A stretch of DNA of 64,000 bases from Linyphia triangularis (taxonomy: Eukaryota; Arthropoda; Arachnida; Araneae; Linyphiidae), in the NCBI GenBank assembly GCA_963978545.1, contig OZ021729.1:92782466-92846465 (forward strand). Reading direction: 5' to 3'. Of the stretch, positions 34,980-45,568 are shown in pieces. Position numbers and translations under genes: made by a program. The notes beneath the pieces were generated by a model that ran no database searches, was not told the DNA's origin, and worked only from the letters and a program-made list of their open reading frames with translations. Numbering within the stretch: the first letter of the stretch is position 1; each line of letters starts with the position of its first letter.

Positions 34980-35921
34980 CAGGGCCCGTTTTAGAATTTT
35001 TTTTACTGTAGGCCCAACATTCAGAGAGAGGCCCCCAATAGCAAATATTTATTTTCTTACGTCACATTATTACCAGATCAAGCTACATTTGTTAAGCCTA
35101 ACTTTTTACAATTAAAACTCATTGTTTACTTTCACACGATTTTTTTTGTTATAATTAGTATGATCTTGATTTCCTCAAAACTTTTGAATTAATCAAGACC
35201 CCCCCCCCCCCTGAGCACTGATTTTAAAGCATACTTTCTTGTATTTTAAAATTACATTTTACCACAGGGTCCACAAATTATATAATAATAAAGAATACTT
35301 AATTTTATAACAATAATTGTAAATAATAGAAAGTAACCTTTCCACTGTTTCCACGATCTCACCAAAAAGGAGGGTTAAAACTGCCACATTGGTTATGGCT
35401 CTTTGAAAATTACAGTTACATGTAATAATTAGATTATTAATATAATAAACAATAATTTAATAGCAGGGTAAACAGTCAAAAGGTTAACACGTAAATACTC
35501 AGTGATTTAAGTAATTTTCTACTTGTTTCAAACATTAAATACATACATATATATAACTCTAAAAAATTTTAAATTATATATCAAATACAAATCAAAGAAA
35601 TCAAGGTACTTACAAAACAGTATTATTTACTAAGTAGTTGCTTTTATCTGCTTTCAAGTGAATCCCTCAACATTACATTGCTTTCTTTCTGGGTTTTACA
35701 CTTAAAAAATTATGCAAAACATCCTTAAACAAAAGACTTTTTGTCAAATCCCTTTCAACTGTAAGAAGAGCTAATTCAGAGAGTCTGTTACTCGACATGA
35801 TGAACATTTTAAATATAATGGTCTTTTTATTGGAAGTTCCCATAAAAAGACCATTATATTTAACATTTTCAGAAAAATTTGGGAGCCCCTAGGCCCGGTC
35901 CTAGTGGTAAATCAGGCACTG
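34980..35921 (-). mobile_element. hAT element, internally deleted
   Basis: The 8-bp target duplication GAACTGTA is exact on both sides (34972-34979 and 35922-35929). The right end reverse complements to CAGTGCCTGATTTACCACTA, then GGACCGGGCCTAGGGGC; the left starts CAGGGCCCG. It keeps the 3' end of a hAT transposase on the minus strand and has a 60-bp palindrome (35807-35870). It stops 69 bp from the splice donor of the LDLRa exon at 35993-36115. Confidence 0.85.
35673..35798 (-). pseudogene. hAT transposase C-terminal dimerisation fragment
   Basis: The minus frame reads NRLSELALLTVERDLTKSLL and ends KPRKKAM-stop at 35673-35675. This is the hATC signature (QERLxxLALLSIE) near the end of hAT transposases. 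The frame stays open a little further upstream (IFKMFIM) into the local palindrome. The RNase-H-like catalytic part is missing, so it cannot be active. Confidence 0.7.
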
Positions 35922-35992
35922 GAACTGTAGAATAACTGATTTTTGCCATTCACATACAGTGGGATGTATAATTTATTTGTGTGCTCACTTAC

Positions 35993-36115
35993 CACACACT
36001 GTGCACCTGTCTTCGTCGCTGTTGTCTCCGCATCCATCGAGTCCCGAGCAGAGGATTGCAGTGGAGCGACACCTGGCGTTACGACATTGGAAGCTCGAGT
36101 CGGGGCAGCTCTCGC
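35993..36115 (-). CDS. LDL-receptor class A module exon
   Basis: Minus-strand exon between TTTTTCAG|GCGAG and TGTG|GTAAGTGAG; 123 bp, phase 1 at both ends. It encodes [20 protein letters not shown] followed by [15 protein letters not shown]: six cysteines and the Ca-binding DxxxCxDxSDE cluster of an LDLRa repeat. It is the fourth LDLRa module in reading order; upstream partner 44525-44650. Such modules bind ligands outside the cell, in lipoprotein receptors, perlecan-like matrix proteins and some GPCR ectodomains. Which protein this belongs to cannot be told from the modules alone. The donor-side intron holds a hAT element after 69 bp; the acceptor-side intron holds a 5.9 kb element after 160 bp. 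Confidence 0.92.
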
Positions 36116-36159
36116 CTGAAAAACACACACCACTTGTTCAAACCAATTATTAACCATAA

Positions 36160-36273
36160 GTTCACAGGGTCAAGAAAATATTAACCATAATATGTAGCTC
36201 ACATAGGTCAAGAAACTATTTAGCATATTAACCATAATATAGCTCACATGGTTCAATAAATTATTAACAATAA
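36160..36273. repeat. Minisatellite, left part
   Basis: Units of about 36-58 bp built on TAGCTCACATGGGTCAAGAA and ATTATTAACCATAATA. The array continues on the far side of the inserted element at 42214-42330, so it was one array split by the insertion. Confidence 0.8.
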
Positions 36274-36780
36274 TACACTGTAAAAAATAATAGTTCAACC
36301 TTTCACCACTTTTCTGGTTTAATCTAGCGAAGCTGAGAGATTTCACCAGAAAAGTGGTTCAATTCAATTCGAGCTACTTTCTCGATAAATGAGTTGCACC
36401 AAAATTCCGGTGAAATGTATTGAACCCATCATGCATTGCGCGGTTTTGCTGGCAATACAACATGGCCGAAACTTCGCACTCGTAGAACTCTTTTCGTGTT
36501 GTTACTGTCGAACAACATATTTCAAATCAAAGGTAAGCTTTTTTTTATTGCTTACTTTAATAATAGTTTTGTTTGCAAGTTCCATCTGTCTAATTCTATC
36601 ATTTTACTTAATTTAATAATGTGTAAACAACTAGGCCTATTTATCTGAAGCTGACAGTTCTATAGTGCTTTAATATTTGGTAAACAATTGCTTTGAAACT
36701 TGAAATATGTATTGTAACTTTAAAAGTTGCATAAGTCATAATATGTTTTCGATGTTAATAGTTTAGACGTTAAAGTATTC

Positions 36781-37114
36781 ATACCTTTTACAACTTCCAA
36801 CTTTTAGATATTTTATCGAAACATTTTAGTAATGAATTTTGAAGCTAAACATATACAAATTGGATCACTTTATTTGTGAATGTTTGCATCGTATAAACAA
36901 CAGCAGGATTAGTTTCATAATCGGTATTTTTTAAATACGATTTAAAATCTTGGGTACTTTTCCATTTCGCGGGGACAGGCGATAATGTCGCCATAAATTA
37001 TGCAATTGACGCCAAACAGAATATCCCCGCTGGTAACTTTTTACCGCCACATTTTGAAAACAAGACGCTGCCATTTTTAAAATAAATTAAATTAATAAAT
37101 ATAATCTGCTTGGC
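36781..37114. repeat. 334-bp direct repeat, left copy
   Basis: Aligns without a gap to 38449-38782 with roughly a dozen substitutions. Starts ATACCTTTTACAACTTCCAA, ends AATCTGCTTGGC. It flanks the integrase fragment but lacks TG/CA ends and a target duplication. Confidence 0.85.
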
Positions 37115-37214
37115 GAGATTTGCAGCATTATCAAAAAATTTTATGTGTATACTGTGCGTTGTCGCAAATAAAGTCTGCTTGGCGACATTTGCGCCTGTGA
37201 AATGGAAAAGTACC
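36952..37214. repeat. Inverted repeat overlapping the left 334-bp copy
   Basis: GGGTACTTTTCCATTTCGCG with ACAGGCGATAATGTCGCCA is mirrored by TGGCGACATTTGCGCCTGTG with AAATGGAAAAGTACC. This may be the original small element, of which the second 334-bp copy carries only one arm. Confidence 0.65.
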
Positions 37215-37380
37215 AAATCTTAATGTTTACTCTTGCTAAAATTGTCAAATTGTGTGAACCATGTAATATAGTATTAATTTTCCTTACACTTGTTCTATAT
37301 TTTTTTCAGAAAACAGATCTTATTCATTTGTGGCGACATCAAATAACAGATAAAACTTCTGTGCACTTGAGTACTCTTTT

Positions 37381-37440
37381 GCACAGCGGTAATGCATCTG
37401 TCTCAAGACACAATGGTCCCTGGTTCGAGCCTCGTCGCCC
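37381..37440 (+). repeat. tRNA-like fragment
   Basis: CAGCGGTAATGCATCTG (box A-like) and CTGGTTCGAGCCTCG (box B-like) with tRNA-like spacing, fused directly to the integrase fragment. Probably a SINE head or tRNA relic rather than a working tRNA; the acceptor stem does not pair convincingly. Confidence 0.35.
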
Positions 37441-38475
37441 TTGAAAGCTTGCTAACGCTTTATTGGTGTCTTGACTGTCAACAATCAAAAGTTTCACTAC
37501 ACACTCATAGCCGGATTATTCAAATACCAGTTCCTTCACAGCGATTTCAGCACATTAACATTGATCTGGTTGGACCTCTCCCACCGTCTGAAAGATACAG
37601 CTATATCCTCACATGCATGGACAGATACTCCAGATGGCCTGAAGCAATACCAATTACAGACATCCAAACCGACACAGTCGCTCGTGCTTTCTTCAACCAT
37701 TGGATTTCTCGCTTCGGCACTCCTTCTATTGTAACTACTGACCAGGGAAGACAATTCCAGCCTACACTCTTCTCTTCTTTATCAGCACTACTTGGTGTCA
37801 AGCTCATCCGCACGACCCCATACCACTCAGCAAGCAATGGAATGATCGAACGTTTTCATCGCTCTTTGAAACAAGCGATAAAATGTCACCGCAATCCGCT
37901 GGACTGAAGCACTACCACTAGTACTCCTTGGACTGCAATCAGCAGTCAAACAAGACCTTGGTTGCTCTCCATCAGAGTTAGTGTATGGTTCGACCATCCT
38001 ACTACCTTCAGAATTCATCTCACCATCTGCGACTCCAGTCATCGAGACATCTGAATTCCTCCGTCTTCGTACATGTATGCAAAGCCTGTCACCAAAGCCA
38101 GCTTCTGCACACATCAAACACATCCCTTTTGTCCACTCAGCACTCAAAACTTGTTCGCATGTCTTCTTGCTCAGAGACCGCATCAGAAGAGCATTAGATC
38201 CACTTTACTATGGACCCTACCGAGTACTGGAACGCAACGCCAAAACTTACACCCTCGACATCAACACCAAATGTAGTGTCATCAACATAGATCGCCTCAA
38301 ACCAGCCTTCTTCATTGCTGATGACTTCTTAGACCCAACTACTCCATCACACACAGCAGCCTTTTCACCCTCACCTACTTTATGCGTTCCATCTAGTGCT
38401 CCAGACACATCTCCCACCCCTAGTTCCCTAGAACCCCTCCCACCCCTCATACCTTTTACAACTTCCAACTTTTAG
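37437..38475 (+). pseudogene. Gypsy-type (Ty3) retrotransposon integrase fragment
   Basis: The plus strand keeps the end of the zinc-binding part (CLDCQQSK), then a DDE integrase core: first Asp in NIDLVGPLPP, second Asp in TTDQGRQF, Glu in NGMIERFHRSLKQA. The frame breaks near 37900, where a premature stop follows NPLD; a second frame resumes about W-T-E-A-L. It then covers the C-terminal region (YYGPYRVLERNAKTYTLDI, INIDRLKPAF) and a proline/serine tail whose last codons lie in the right 334-bp repeat. Gag, protease, reverse transcriptase and RNase H are absent. It is a dead fragment lying between direct repeats inside the 5.9 kb element. Confidence 0.85.
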
Positions 38476-38782
38476 ATATTTTATCGAAACATTTTAGTAA
38501 TGAATTTTGAAGCTAAACATATACAAATTGGCTCACTTTATATGTGAATGTTTGCATCGTATAAACAACAGCAGGATCAGTTTCACAATCGTTACTTTTT
38601 GAATACGATTTAAAATCTTGGGTACTTTTCCATTTCGCGGGCACAGGCGATAATGTCGCCATAAATTATGCAATTGACGCCAAACAGAATATCCCCGCTG
38701 GTAACGTTTTACCGCCACATTTTGAAAACAAGACGCTACCATTTCTAAAATAAATTAAATTAATAAATATAATCTGCTTGGC
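38449..38782. repeat. 334-bp direct repeat, right copy
   Basis: Partner of 36781-37114. Its first bases encode the end of the integrase-fragment frame (TTSNF-stop), so the junction was made at or before that fusion. Confidence 0.85.
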
Positions 38783-38937
38783 CAATCTACACTCAAAATT
38801 TTTGCGACAAATCATAAAATAAAACACTTAAATAACTGTGTGCGCGTGTGAACAACAAGAATGCTCTTTATTGGCGGCACTTAAAAACCGCCAAATCTGT
38901 AGCTGCAGTGCCGTTAATACGCAAGTACCATTTTAAT

Positions 38938-39477
38938 TTACATAAAAGTCAATTTAACTTGAAGCTTTTGTAAACTTAATATTTAATACTTCTATATTAA
39001 ATTACTGGCATGTATTGTCATTTTTTTTTGTCAATAAGATAAAATTTGTGCCTGTTTAAAAACATTTACTCTTCCATTAGTCTGATACCAGATAAAAACC
39101 ACCAGATTGTAGCGATAACTCATACAAAGTAACAACCTTCAAATCTATAATTCCTAAAATAAACCGTTATGACAATATAGGCTTGCTTTCTAGGTACTGA
39201 TCTATTAGACGGGTACCAACTAAAAATTGTCAAACTACAATGATAACTCATCCAGACTAACAATCTTCCAATAATTTATAACTCCTATAACAAACAGTTA
39301 TAAAGTTTCTATAGCAACCTTATAACAAACCTTTCACATATAGGCTTGGTGATACATTTACGTGTCATTTAAATATGTAAACATTTAAGCTTGACGCCAA
39401 CTGGTACCTGTCTAATGGAAGAATTCCGTTTCTTATTGTGCATGTGAAATATCCTATAGAAGTAAATTGACTTATAC
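38938..39477. repeat. Dispersed repeat, uninterrupted copy
   Basis: Homologous to 611-709 plus 1699-2247. It shows the empty site of the hAT-like element (ACTTCTATATTAAATTACTGG) and of the SINE1 at 2248. Confidence 0.75.
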
Positions 39478-39479
39478 TA

Positions 39480-39665
39480 CTACGTAACTAGCCTCCCTGA
39501 TAGCTGTGGGGTTTGAGCTCTGGCCTTGCATGTCAAAGATGTCTGGTTCGGGACAGACGGGACAGTCTGGGTGTTCATTGTCGTTCAGAATACACATTAT
39601 GCTGTAGATAATTAGCTGCCGTTGTGCATGAAAACAGGTCGTTGAGCTTATAAACCAACCAACTT
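39480..39665 (+). mobile_element. SINE2, longest copy
   Basis: Head CCTGATAGCTGTGGGGTTTG, box B-like CTGGTTCGGGAC, then body TTCATTGTCGTTCAG, CAGGTCGTTGAGCTTATAAA and tail CCAACCAAC. The tail resembles the SINE1 end. Confidence 0.65.
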
Positions 39666-40529
39666 CTACATAACTGAAAACTAATATCAAGTCAGTAAAA
39701 ACAAACTGAAAAATTTATTGTTTACATTTGCTAATTATGCTTCACGCAGAATATTTTTTTAAAATTTATCGAATTTCAATAAAATTACTAACAAAAAATG
39801 TTTTGCTGATAGAATTGTTGAATTTGTTTCCAGAAAAAAATCACTACAAAACTACATATTTTAAAAACTATAAACAAATCTTGAAACACAAACTTGTACA
39901 ATTCTAATTTTGTATTAAATCTGAAGTGTTATTTTCCTACCCACTTCTCCAAACTAATTACTGAATTTAGTTCTTTGATAACTTCTTGGTACATGTGTTA
40001 TGAAACTAAACATCTGTACTTTAAAAATGTTGAACAAAGTGCTAAAAACTTATTAACTTGTCTTTGGTTACATATCACTGGCACTATAATTCTTGTAGAC
40101 ATGTAGGACAGCAAGATACGACTAATTATGCCAAACCATCAAATAAGAATATTTATTGTTAAGATAATATAAGATTACCATGATTTCTATGTTTCGAAAG
40201 CACAAACTAATAGGCTTAATATAAAAATGATAATGTGTTTTAAACTAATGAATAGATGAATTAACATTTTTAAAATTGTGGTAATTATCAGCAAGTCTGA
40301 AGATTTTTTTGTCTATCGTATTTTCATGTTTAATACCATTTTACTTGCGGTTATTACTAATTATCAGAATGTATTGATATTTTACCTTGTAAACAGTTTG
40401 TCAATAAATATCTACTGTTTCTTTATAAGTACAATAGCAATAATATTGTAACTCTGAAGAATTCATTTTTTTTTAACCCTAATGAATGTAAAGTTTTATG
40501 GTTTGGCAACAATGGCATATTTTTTTATT

Positions 40530-41750
40530 TTTTTTGATAACTTGCCTGTTATAATAAAAATGTGTTATTGTTCATTATTAAGGTATTTATAGTGTGTGAT
40601 TTTTGTAAATTTTTTGGTTTTGTGCACAACTTGATAATTAGCCATTGAATAAGAATGTTTTTTTGTATTCTAGCAATAAACTATTTTGTAAATAAGAATA
40701 ATTTTTTTGGAAAAATGTGTATATATTGTGCTATTAATATAATATTAAAAGATTTATCTGCTCTAATGTATAGAAAAAAATAGTGATTTATTGTTAATGT
40801 TATTTTTTTAAATGTAAAAACATTTCTATTGCAAAGCAGTTCTTAGTAAAAATGGTTTAATGTTGTTAATTTACAAATTAGTAAATAAACACTAAAAAAT
40901 ATGTTGTATTATGTGAAAGAAAGCAAAATTATTTAACTACAATAATTTACTTACTTATAGATTTGTGTTAAAAGAAAAATGAACCTATATAAATTTTATT
41001 ATGTGATATCTCTAGTCGTAGAAAATTATTTGTTTCAATTTTGGAAAGTCATGGATTTGTGACATTTTATTTTGGCAGAAACTGTCATTATTGGATTTTC
41101 AGTTGTGTACTCAATCCAATAACAGATAATTTAATTCCTCTTAATTAATAGTCCTTTTTCTTTTATGTTTGATTTTCTGCATTCTAGAAAGGAACTATTT
41201 TGTAAATAAAAGTTATTGGTGTGTTGAAATAATGTTGTGTGTTAAATTATACTATTAATAAAAGTTACAAATATTGTTTGCTGTAATGAACTCTGTTCTT
41301 TGCCAAACAATAATACTGATTTAATATGGTAATGCTATTTTGTCTAAGTTAAAAAAATGATCTTTGCAAAGTAATTTTTAGTAAAAATGTTTTTATCTTT
41401 TGGTAACAATTTATCTAATGGCAGTTCTAATGATAGTTGGTTTGTAAATAAATTTGGTTGGTTAATCTAAGGCAGCAATAAAACATTCAGTTAATAATAA
41501 AAGAAAATTTAACTGTCCCTTATTTTTTTTGTATTCTAGAAAGAAACTATTTTGCAAATCAAATGTTCTGTGTGTGTTAAATTATACTATTAATAAAATT
41601 TTAAAATATTGTCTTTATTAAGAAAGTGAATTTATGGTAGTGCTAGTTTGAAATATGAAAAAATATCTATTGCAAAGCAGATTTGAGAAAATAACAGTCT
41701 AACTTTGATGATTAATAAATAGTTAACAGACACTGAAAAATACACAATTC
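40530..41750. repeat. AT-rich tandem blocks
   Basis: Three diverged blocks share TTCTAGAAAGAAACTATTTTG, AATTATACTATTAATAAAA and GCAAAG.A..TTTTAGTAAAAAT at about 40.67, 41.19 and 41.53 kb. Non-coding. Confidence 0.6.
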
Positions 41751-41849
41751 TCCTTTTCAAATAAGCTTTTATAGATTTACATACTTTATCAAATCAACAA
41801 ACTTAAAAACTCAGTAAAAAGTTGTAAAATCAAACTCCAAAAAGTAACG

Positions 41850-42060
41850 AAAACTAGATTCATAAAATAGTGGAAGATAAATACAGAAACTGACGAAAGC
41901 TAAATGAAAAACTGGTAAAAGCTAACTACAAATAGTGGGGAAAGCTAAATCCAGAATAGTAGTGAAAGCTAAATACTAAAAGTGGTGAAAGCTAAATCCA
42001 GAATAGTGGTGAAAGCTAAATCCAGAATAGTAGTGAAAACTAAATCCAGAAACTGGTGCA
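41850..42060. repeat. About 26-bp minisatellite at the right end of the 5.9 kb element
   Basis: GTGGTGAAAGCTAAATCCAG with AATA is repeated six to eight times with variation (GTAAAAGCTAACTACAAATA earlier). The phrase GGTGAAA.CTA also occurs in the terminal repeat, so the array may have grown from it. Confidence 0.8.
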
Positions 42061-42213
42061 GGGAAAAACGTGAAATCTGGTTCAACCTTTCACCATGAAT
42101 TTCGTATATGAAGTTGAACCACAAAAGTGGTATATCATTTCACCAAATAGTGATTGCAGCTACTATATTACCAGATTTCTGGTGAAACCTAGCACCAAAT
42201 TTTTAACAGTGTA

Positions 42214-42335
42214 TAGTTCACATGACTCAAGAAATTATTAACCATAAAATACCTCACATGGGTTAAACAATTAGTAACCATAATATAGCTCTTATGGGTC
42301 AAGAAATTATAAACCTTAATAAAAGTCATATATGT
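42214..42335. repeat. Minisatellite, right part
   Basis: Continues the 36160-36273 array (TAGTTCACATGACTCAAGAA, ATTATTAACCATAAAATACC, TAGCTCTTATGGGTCAAGAA). Confidence 0.8.
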
Positions 42336-42386
42336 GTCGCGGGCTAAATCCAGCCGCGTAGTGGCTAACGCTTTTCAAGTTGCTAT

Positions 42387-44117
42387 GTACAGTACCCAAA
42401 AAAAAAAAATCCAGAACGAAGGCTATATTTTCGGTTCTAATTATCGTAGAATCTTACGATTTGCACCCAAATGTTTTGCATACGATTTTCTATATATCCG
42501 ATGCAATTTCTTTTTCTTGAGGGACCTTTTACTAAGTAAAAGTAACGCTATCTTCGAAAATTTCAATACGAACCCTTATGTTTTATCATTTCATTCGATT
42601 CAGAATACATCATTTACTCTATATACCAAATTTCAATGCATTATGTTGAAAAACACGTCACTTATGAGCGAAAATGTTTCGACCATTTTTTGACCGATCT
42701 TCAGGGAGAATTTCCATAAAACGAAAGGTATTTTTAAGATTCTACTTCACAGCGGGAGAAATCGAACGGTCAGTGAGGCGTTTCACGACGTTATAAAATA
42801 CAAATATTCTAAAATTGCATAGAAACTACTTGGATTTATAGTGACATGTTTAAGATTAATACAAAAATAGCAAGTAAATTCAAAAGTAACATAATTTATT
42901 TACAACGTTAAAGATGTGCATTCTTCACACGAAATAATTAAAATATCGAAAACTGTAATTGCAGAAGTATAGCGTGTACTACTGATAATTAGAAAATTAA
43001 TAAATATAAAATGTAGGCATTAGTAAGCAGTATTCAGCAAAGTTTGATTATTTTACATAAACATTTCACTGTAAACACAAATGTAACTTGATCGTTGAAA
43101 TTATTTATAAAATGAAAAAATCACCTGATTCAGTAAAATTTTTAAAGGATAACTTATTAATTGCTTAAAAAATGTGGTTTTAAATAAATGTAATTTAAGG
43201 AAGTAAATTTTTTTTTAAAAAAGGACACTGTTGAAAACCTCACAAAACATATGTTCCACGATTCCAAACACGTTAGACAGATTAAAAATATACATACAAA
43301 AAATAAAACTGCTTTATTTGTATAAAATAATATTTTTTTTTTTTTTTGTAATCTCAAGAAATTCTGTTCCGATTCACCCCGCTGTTCCTATTCACCCTAT
43401 TTTACGATAATTGAACGTTGTGTGATTTTCCACACCTCTAGTTTACCTTGAATTAATCTTTGATAGTTTTCAAAAGTCGTCTACTATACGGTCCCTTAAA
43501 GTGAGCGTTTTTTACATTTTCGCTAAAAAATCGAGAACTAAAAGTCAAAATGAAAAGAAAAAAATTGTGGTGGAGTTTAAGACCATGGTGAATCTAATGA
43601 AAGCAAAAAAAAAAAAAATATATGTTTCTATTAAAAAAAAGTTTAAAATTGTTTTATTAATTAATAATTAATTATTAAAAAAGAAATTGATGCAAAAGTT
43701 GATTGCTATTTATGTTTGGCCATTTACAAACTATCTTTTGAAGAAAAAAAAATTACTGAAATATATCAATTATTTAAGTATCTATGGCCAAAAAACTAAC
43801 TTTTTTATTTAACATTAATTTACCATTTTCGTTTTATCATTTAAATTACAAACCATTCATTAGAAAATTACAAATTTTTGTATTTCGCATTCTTTTTTAA
43901 TGCTGAATCCAAATATGGAATAATATTACGAGGCAGCTATTGAACTTTTTAAAGTTTGGTTCTGTTTTAATATGTAGATGACCCCTCATGATAAAAAAAC
44001 TACATACAATTATTAAAACCTTCCACGATTTATAACGGTACCTTTTGTTTGTTATTTCAACAATTAGAACAAAAGATATAGCCATCGTTCTGATTTTTTT
44101 TTTTTTGGGTACTGTAC
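42387..44117. mobile_element. GTACAG-ended element, copy B
   Basis: Left GTACAGTACCC, an A run and GAACGAAGGCTATAT; right ATATAGCCATCGTTCTGATT, a T run and GGGTACTGTAC. The flanking 0.8 kb arms match copy A closely. Its middle lacks the palindrome and carries a fragment of the CCGTAAAATGGGG element instead. Confidence 0.75.
43205..43402 (-). mobile_element. Fragment of the CCGTAAAATGGGG element
   Basis: Reverse complement of about 33031-33225 (AAATTCTGTTCCGATTCACC, CGCTGTTCCTATTCACCC, TATTTTACG). One terminus is present and the rest is missing. Confidence 0.75.
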
Positions 44118-44524
44118 AAGCACTTTGTAAGTGGTTGAAATAGACAGATGGAAGTTCCAAAACCCGGAGTAAATGGTTACATATGTTCTTAGTTTTATGA
44201 TTGGAGGGATTTCCTTAAACCTGATCCATAATTGGCATTTTCTTTCCATAGAATATGCTTCTCTGAAGAGTAATTGTATTTTACTCTGGATTTGATTGCA
44301 AGGATCTTTTTCAAGTGCTTTGTAAGTTAGAAATCTCCACTCTTTCACCAACCGTACCACACTAACGAGAGGACAGACTTAACATTATAAGTAAGATGAG
44401 AGGACCGATCTCATGAGCTCGTTGCACCGGGCTAACGAAGCAGCTCTGGATAGGATCACTTTCTTTCAAAGTTATGAATGTTTTCAAGAAGTGTACCATA
44501 TAAACTGAATGTAATACTACTTAC

Positions 44525-44650
44525 CTCTCTCACATACTGCGAATTGCTCGTCCGATCCGTCGTAGCAGTCCTCCACCGCATTGCAGAAGACATAAGGGGG
44601 AAGGCACTGTCCGTTATCACATCGGAACGAGTTACGGTCGCACGGGATAC
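44525..44650 (-). CDS. LDL-receptor class A module exon
   Basis: Minus-strand exon between GTCGTAG|GTATCCC and GAGAG|GTAAGTAG; 126 bp, phase 1 at both ends. It encodes [20 protein letters not shown] and [17 protein letters not shown]: six cysteines with the GSDE calcium motif, third LDLRa module in reading order. Two residues more than usual lie between SDE and the last Cys. Upstream neighbour 49727-49840, downstream 35993-36115 after an 8.4 kb intron made almost wholly of two mobile elements. Extracellular ligand-binding module; parent protein unknown. Confidence 0.92.
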
Positions 44651-45072
44651 CTACGACATGAGGGCAAATATTAGTTCGGGACTGACGCTTGCCTGAGCGA
44701 CTCTGAGCAAAAGTACTAACTAAATTAAACGTTTGGGAACAGAATTAAGATCAAAGAACAGAGAAAAAACAATCAGCTTAGGGCAGATCTACAGTTAACT
44801 TTAGGACTTGAGAAGCCCATTACAATTTTTCATTTTTTTTTTTTAATTTGAGTTTTATAAAACGTCAGCATACATCTCTTTTTATACAAGCACGTGCATG
44901 CCCACGCAGTGCCTTTTATGCGCATGCCCTAACATTAAGTGGGGACGGACCACACTTTTGACTAATTGAAAACAATACCCTTGGGCTTAATTGCCAGGGT
45001 ACTATAGTGCAAATATACTGAGATTAAGAAACAAATATAGTCAGTAATAAGTTTAAACAAACACATTCCATC
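44651..45072. other. Intron sequence, nothing recognised
   Basis: Between the LDLRa acceptor and a MITE. No motif seen beyond ordinary intron sequence. Confidence 0.5.
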
Positions 45073-45288
45073 TTAACCTTTAAGTGGTGTGGTTGAGTGG
45101 TTTGATATTTTTTGCGCAAGGGCAAGACGTGGTCCATACTGCGCCAAACAAATTGGTAAATACAAGTTTAAAATGTAAGATACATAGTATTGGTAAATTA
45201 ATATAAATGTCAAAGATGAAATATTTTAGGGTTGGCAGCTTTCCACAAAAAATGTCTCTGTCAGACTGTATATAGCATTAAAATGTTA
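45073..45288. mobile_element. TTAA-flanked MITE, family A (diverged)
   Basis: Starts TTAACCTTTAAGTGGTGTGG and ends GCATTAAAATGTTAA. Shares CCATACTGCGCCAAAC and ATATTTTAGGG with 23900-24125; it is the most diverged of three copies. Confidence 0.75.
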
Positions 45289-45568
45289 AGAGACATAACA
45301 AACTTATTTCAGTTGTATTTTTTTTATTGAACAACAAAGAAGATCCCCACTAGGTATCACACAGGGTTTACAGAAGTAAGACATTAGTTATAAAAAATAG
45401 AAAAATAATATCCGTGTGACAATACAATGTAAATACAAAAATCAAAATGTGTGTCTTCAATTATAGTCCCCTATAAGAATCATCTATTATTGGAAAATTA
45501 AGTACGTTTTTAGATATCTTCAATATATTTAGAGAAAATGAACTTTTACTAGAAGCTGTTAAGAGCTG

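Larger units (their letters stand above)
36276..42211. mobile_element. 5.9 kb CACTGT-ended composite element
   Basis: The ends CACTGTAAAAAATAATAG and, reverse complemented, CACTGTTAAAAATTTGGTG continue as imperfect inverted repeats of over 100 bp (GGTTCAACCTTTCACCA, TTTCACCAGAAATCTGG, CCACTTTTGTGGTTCAA). TA lies outside both ends (36274-36275, 42212-42213), and a single minisatellite is split by it. Contents from the left: an exon-like block with donor AAAG|GTAAGC near 36530, a 334-bp repeat, a Gypsy-type integrase fragment, the repeat again, a dispersed repeat with SINE2, a 70-codon frame (39894-40106, SKLITEFSSLITSWYMCYET) of unknown kind, AT-rich tandem blocks and a 26-bp minisatellite beside the right end. 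No transposase recognised; superfamily unassigned. Confidence 0.6.

Noticed and set aside
36781..38782. Reading the two 334-bp repeats as LTRs of a Gypsy element
   Set aside because: No TG...CA ends, no primer-binding site after the left copy, no target duplication, and only an integrase fragment inside.
41850..42060. Regular short repeats resembling a CRISPR array
   Set aside because: Units are contiguous without spacers and diverged; the context is a eukaryotic intron. A minisatellite.
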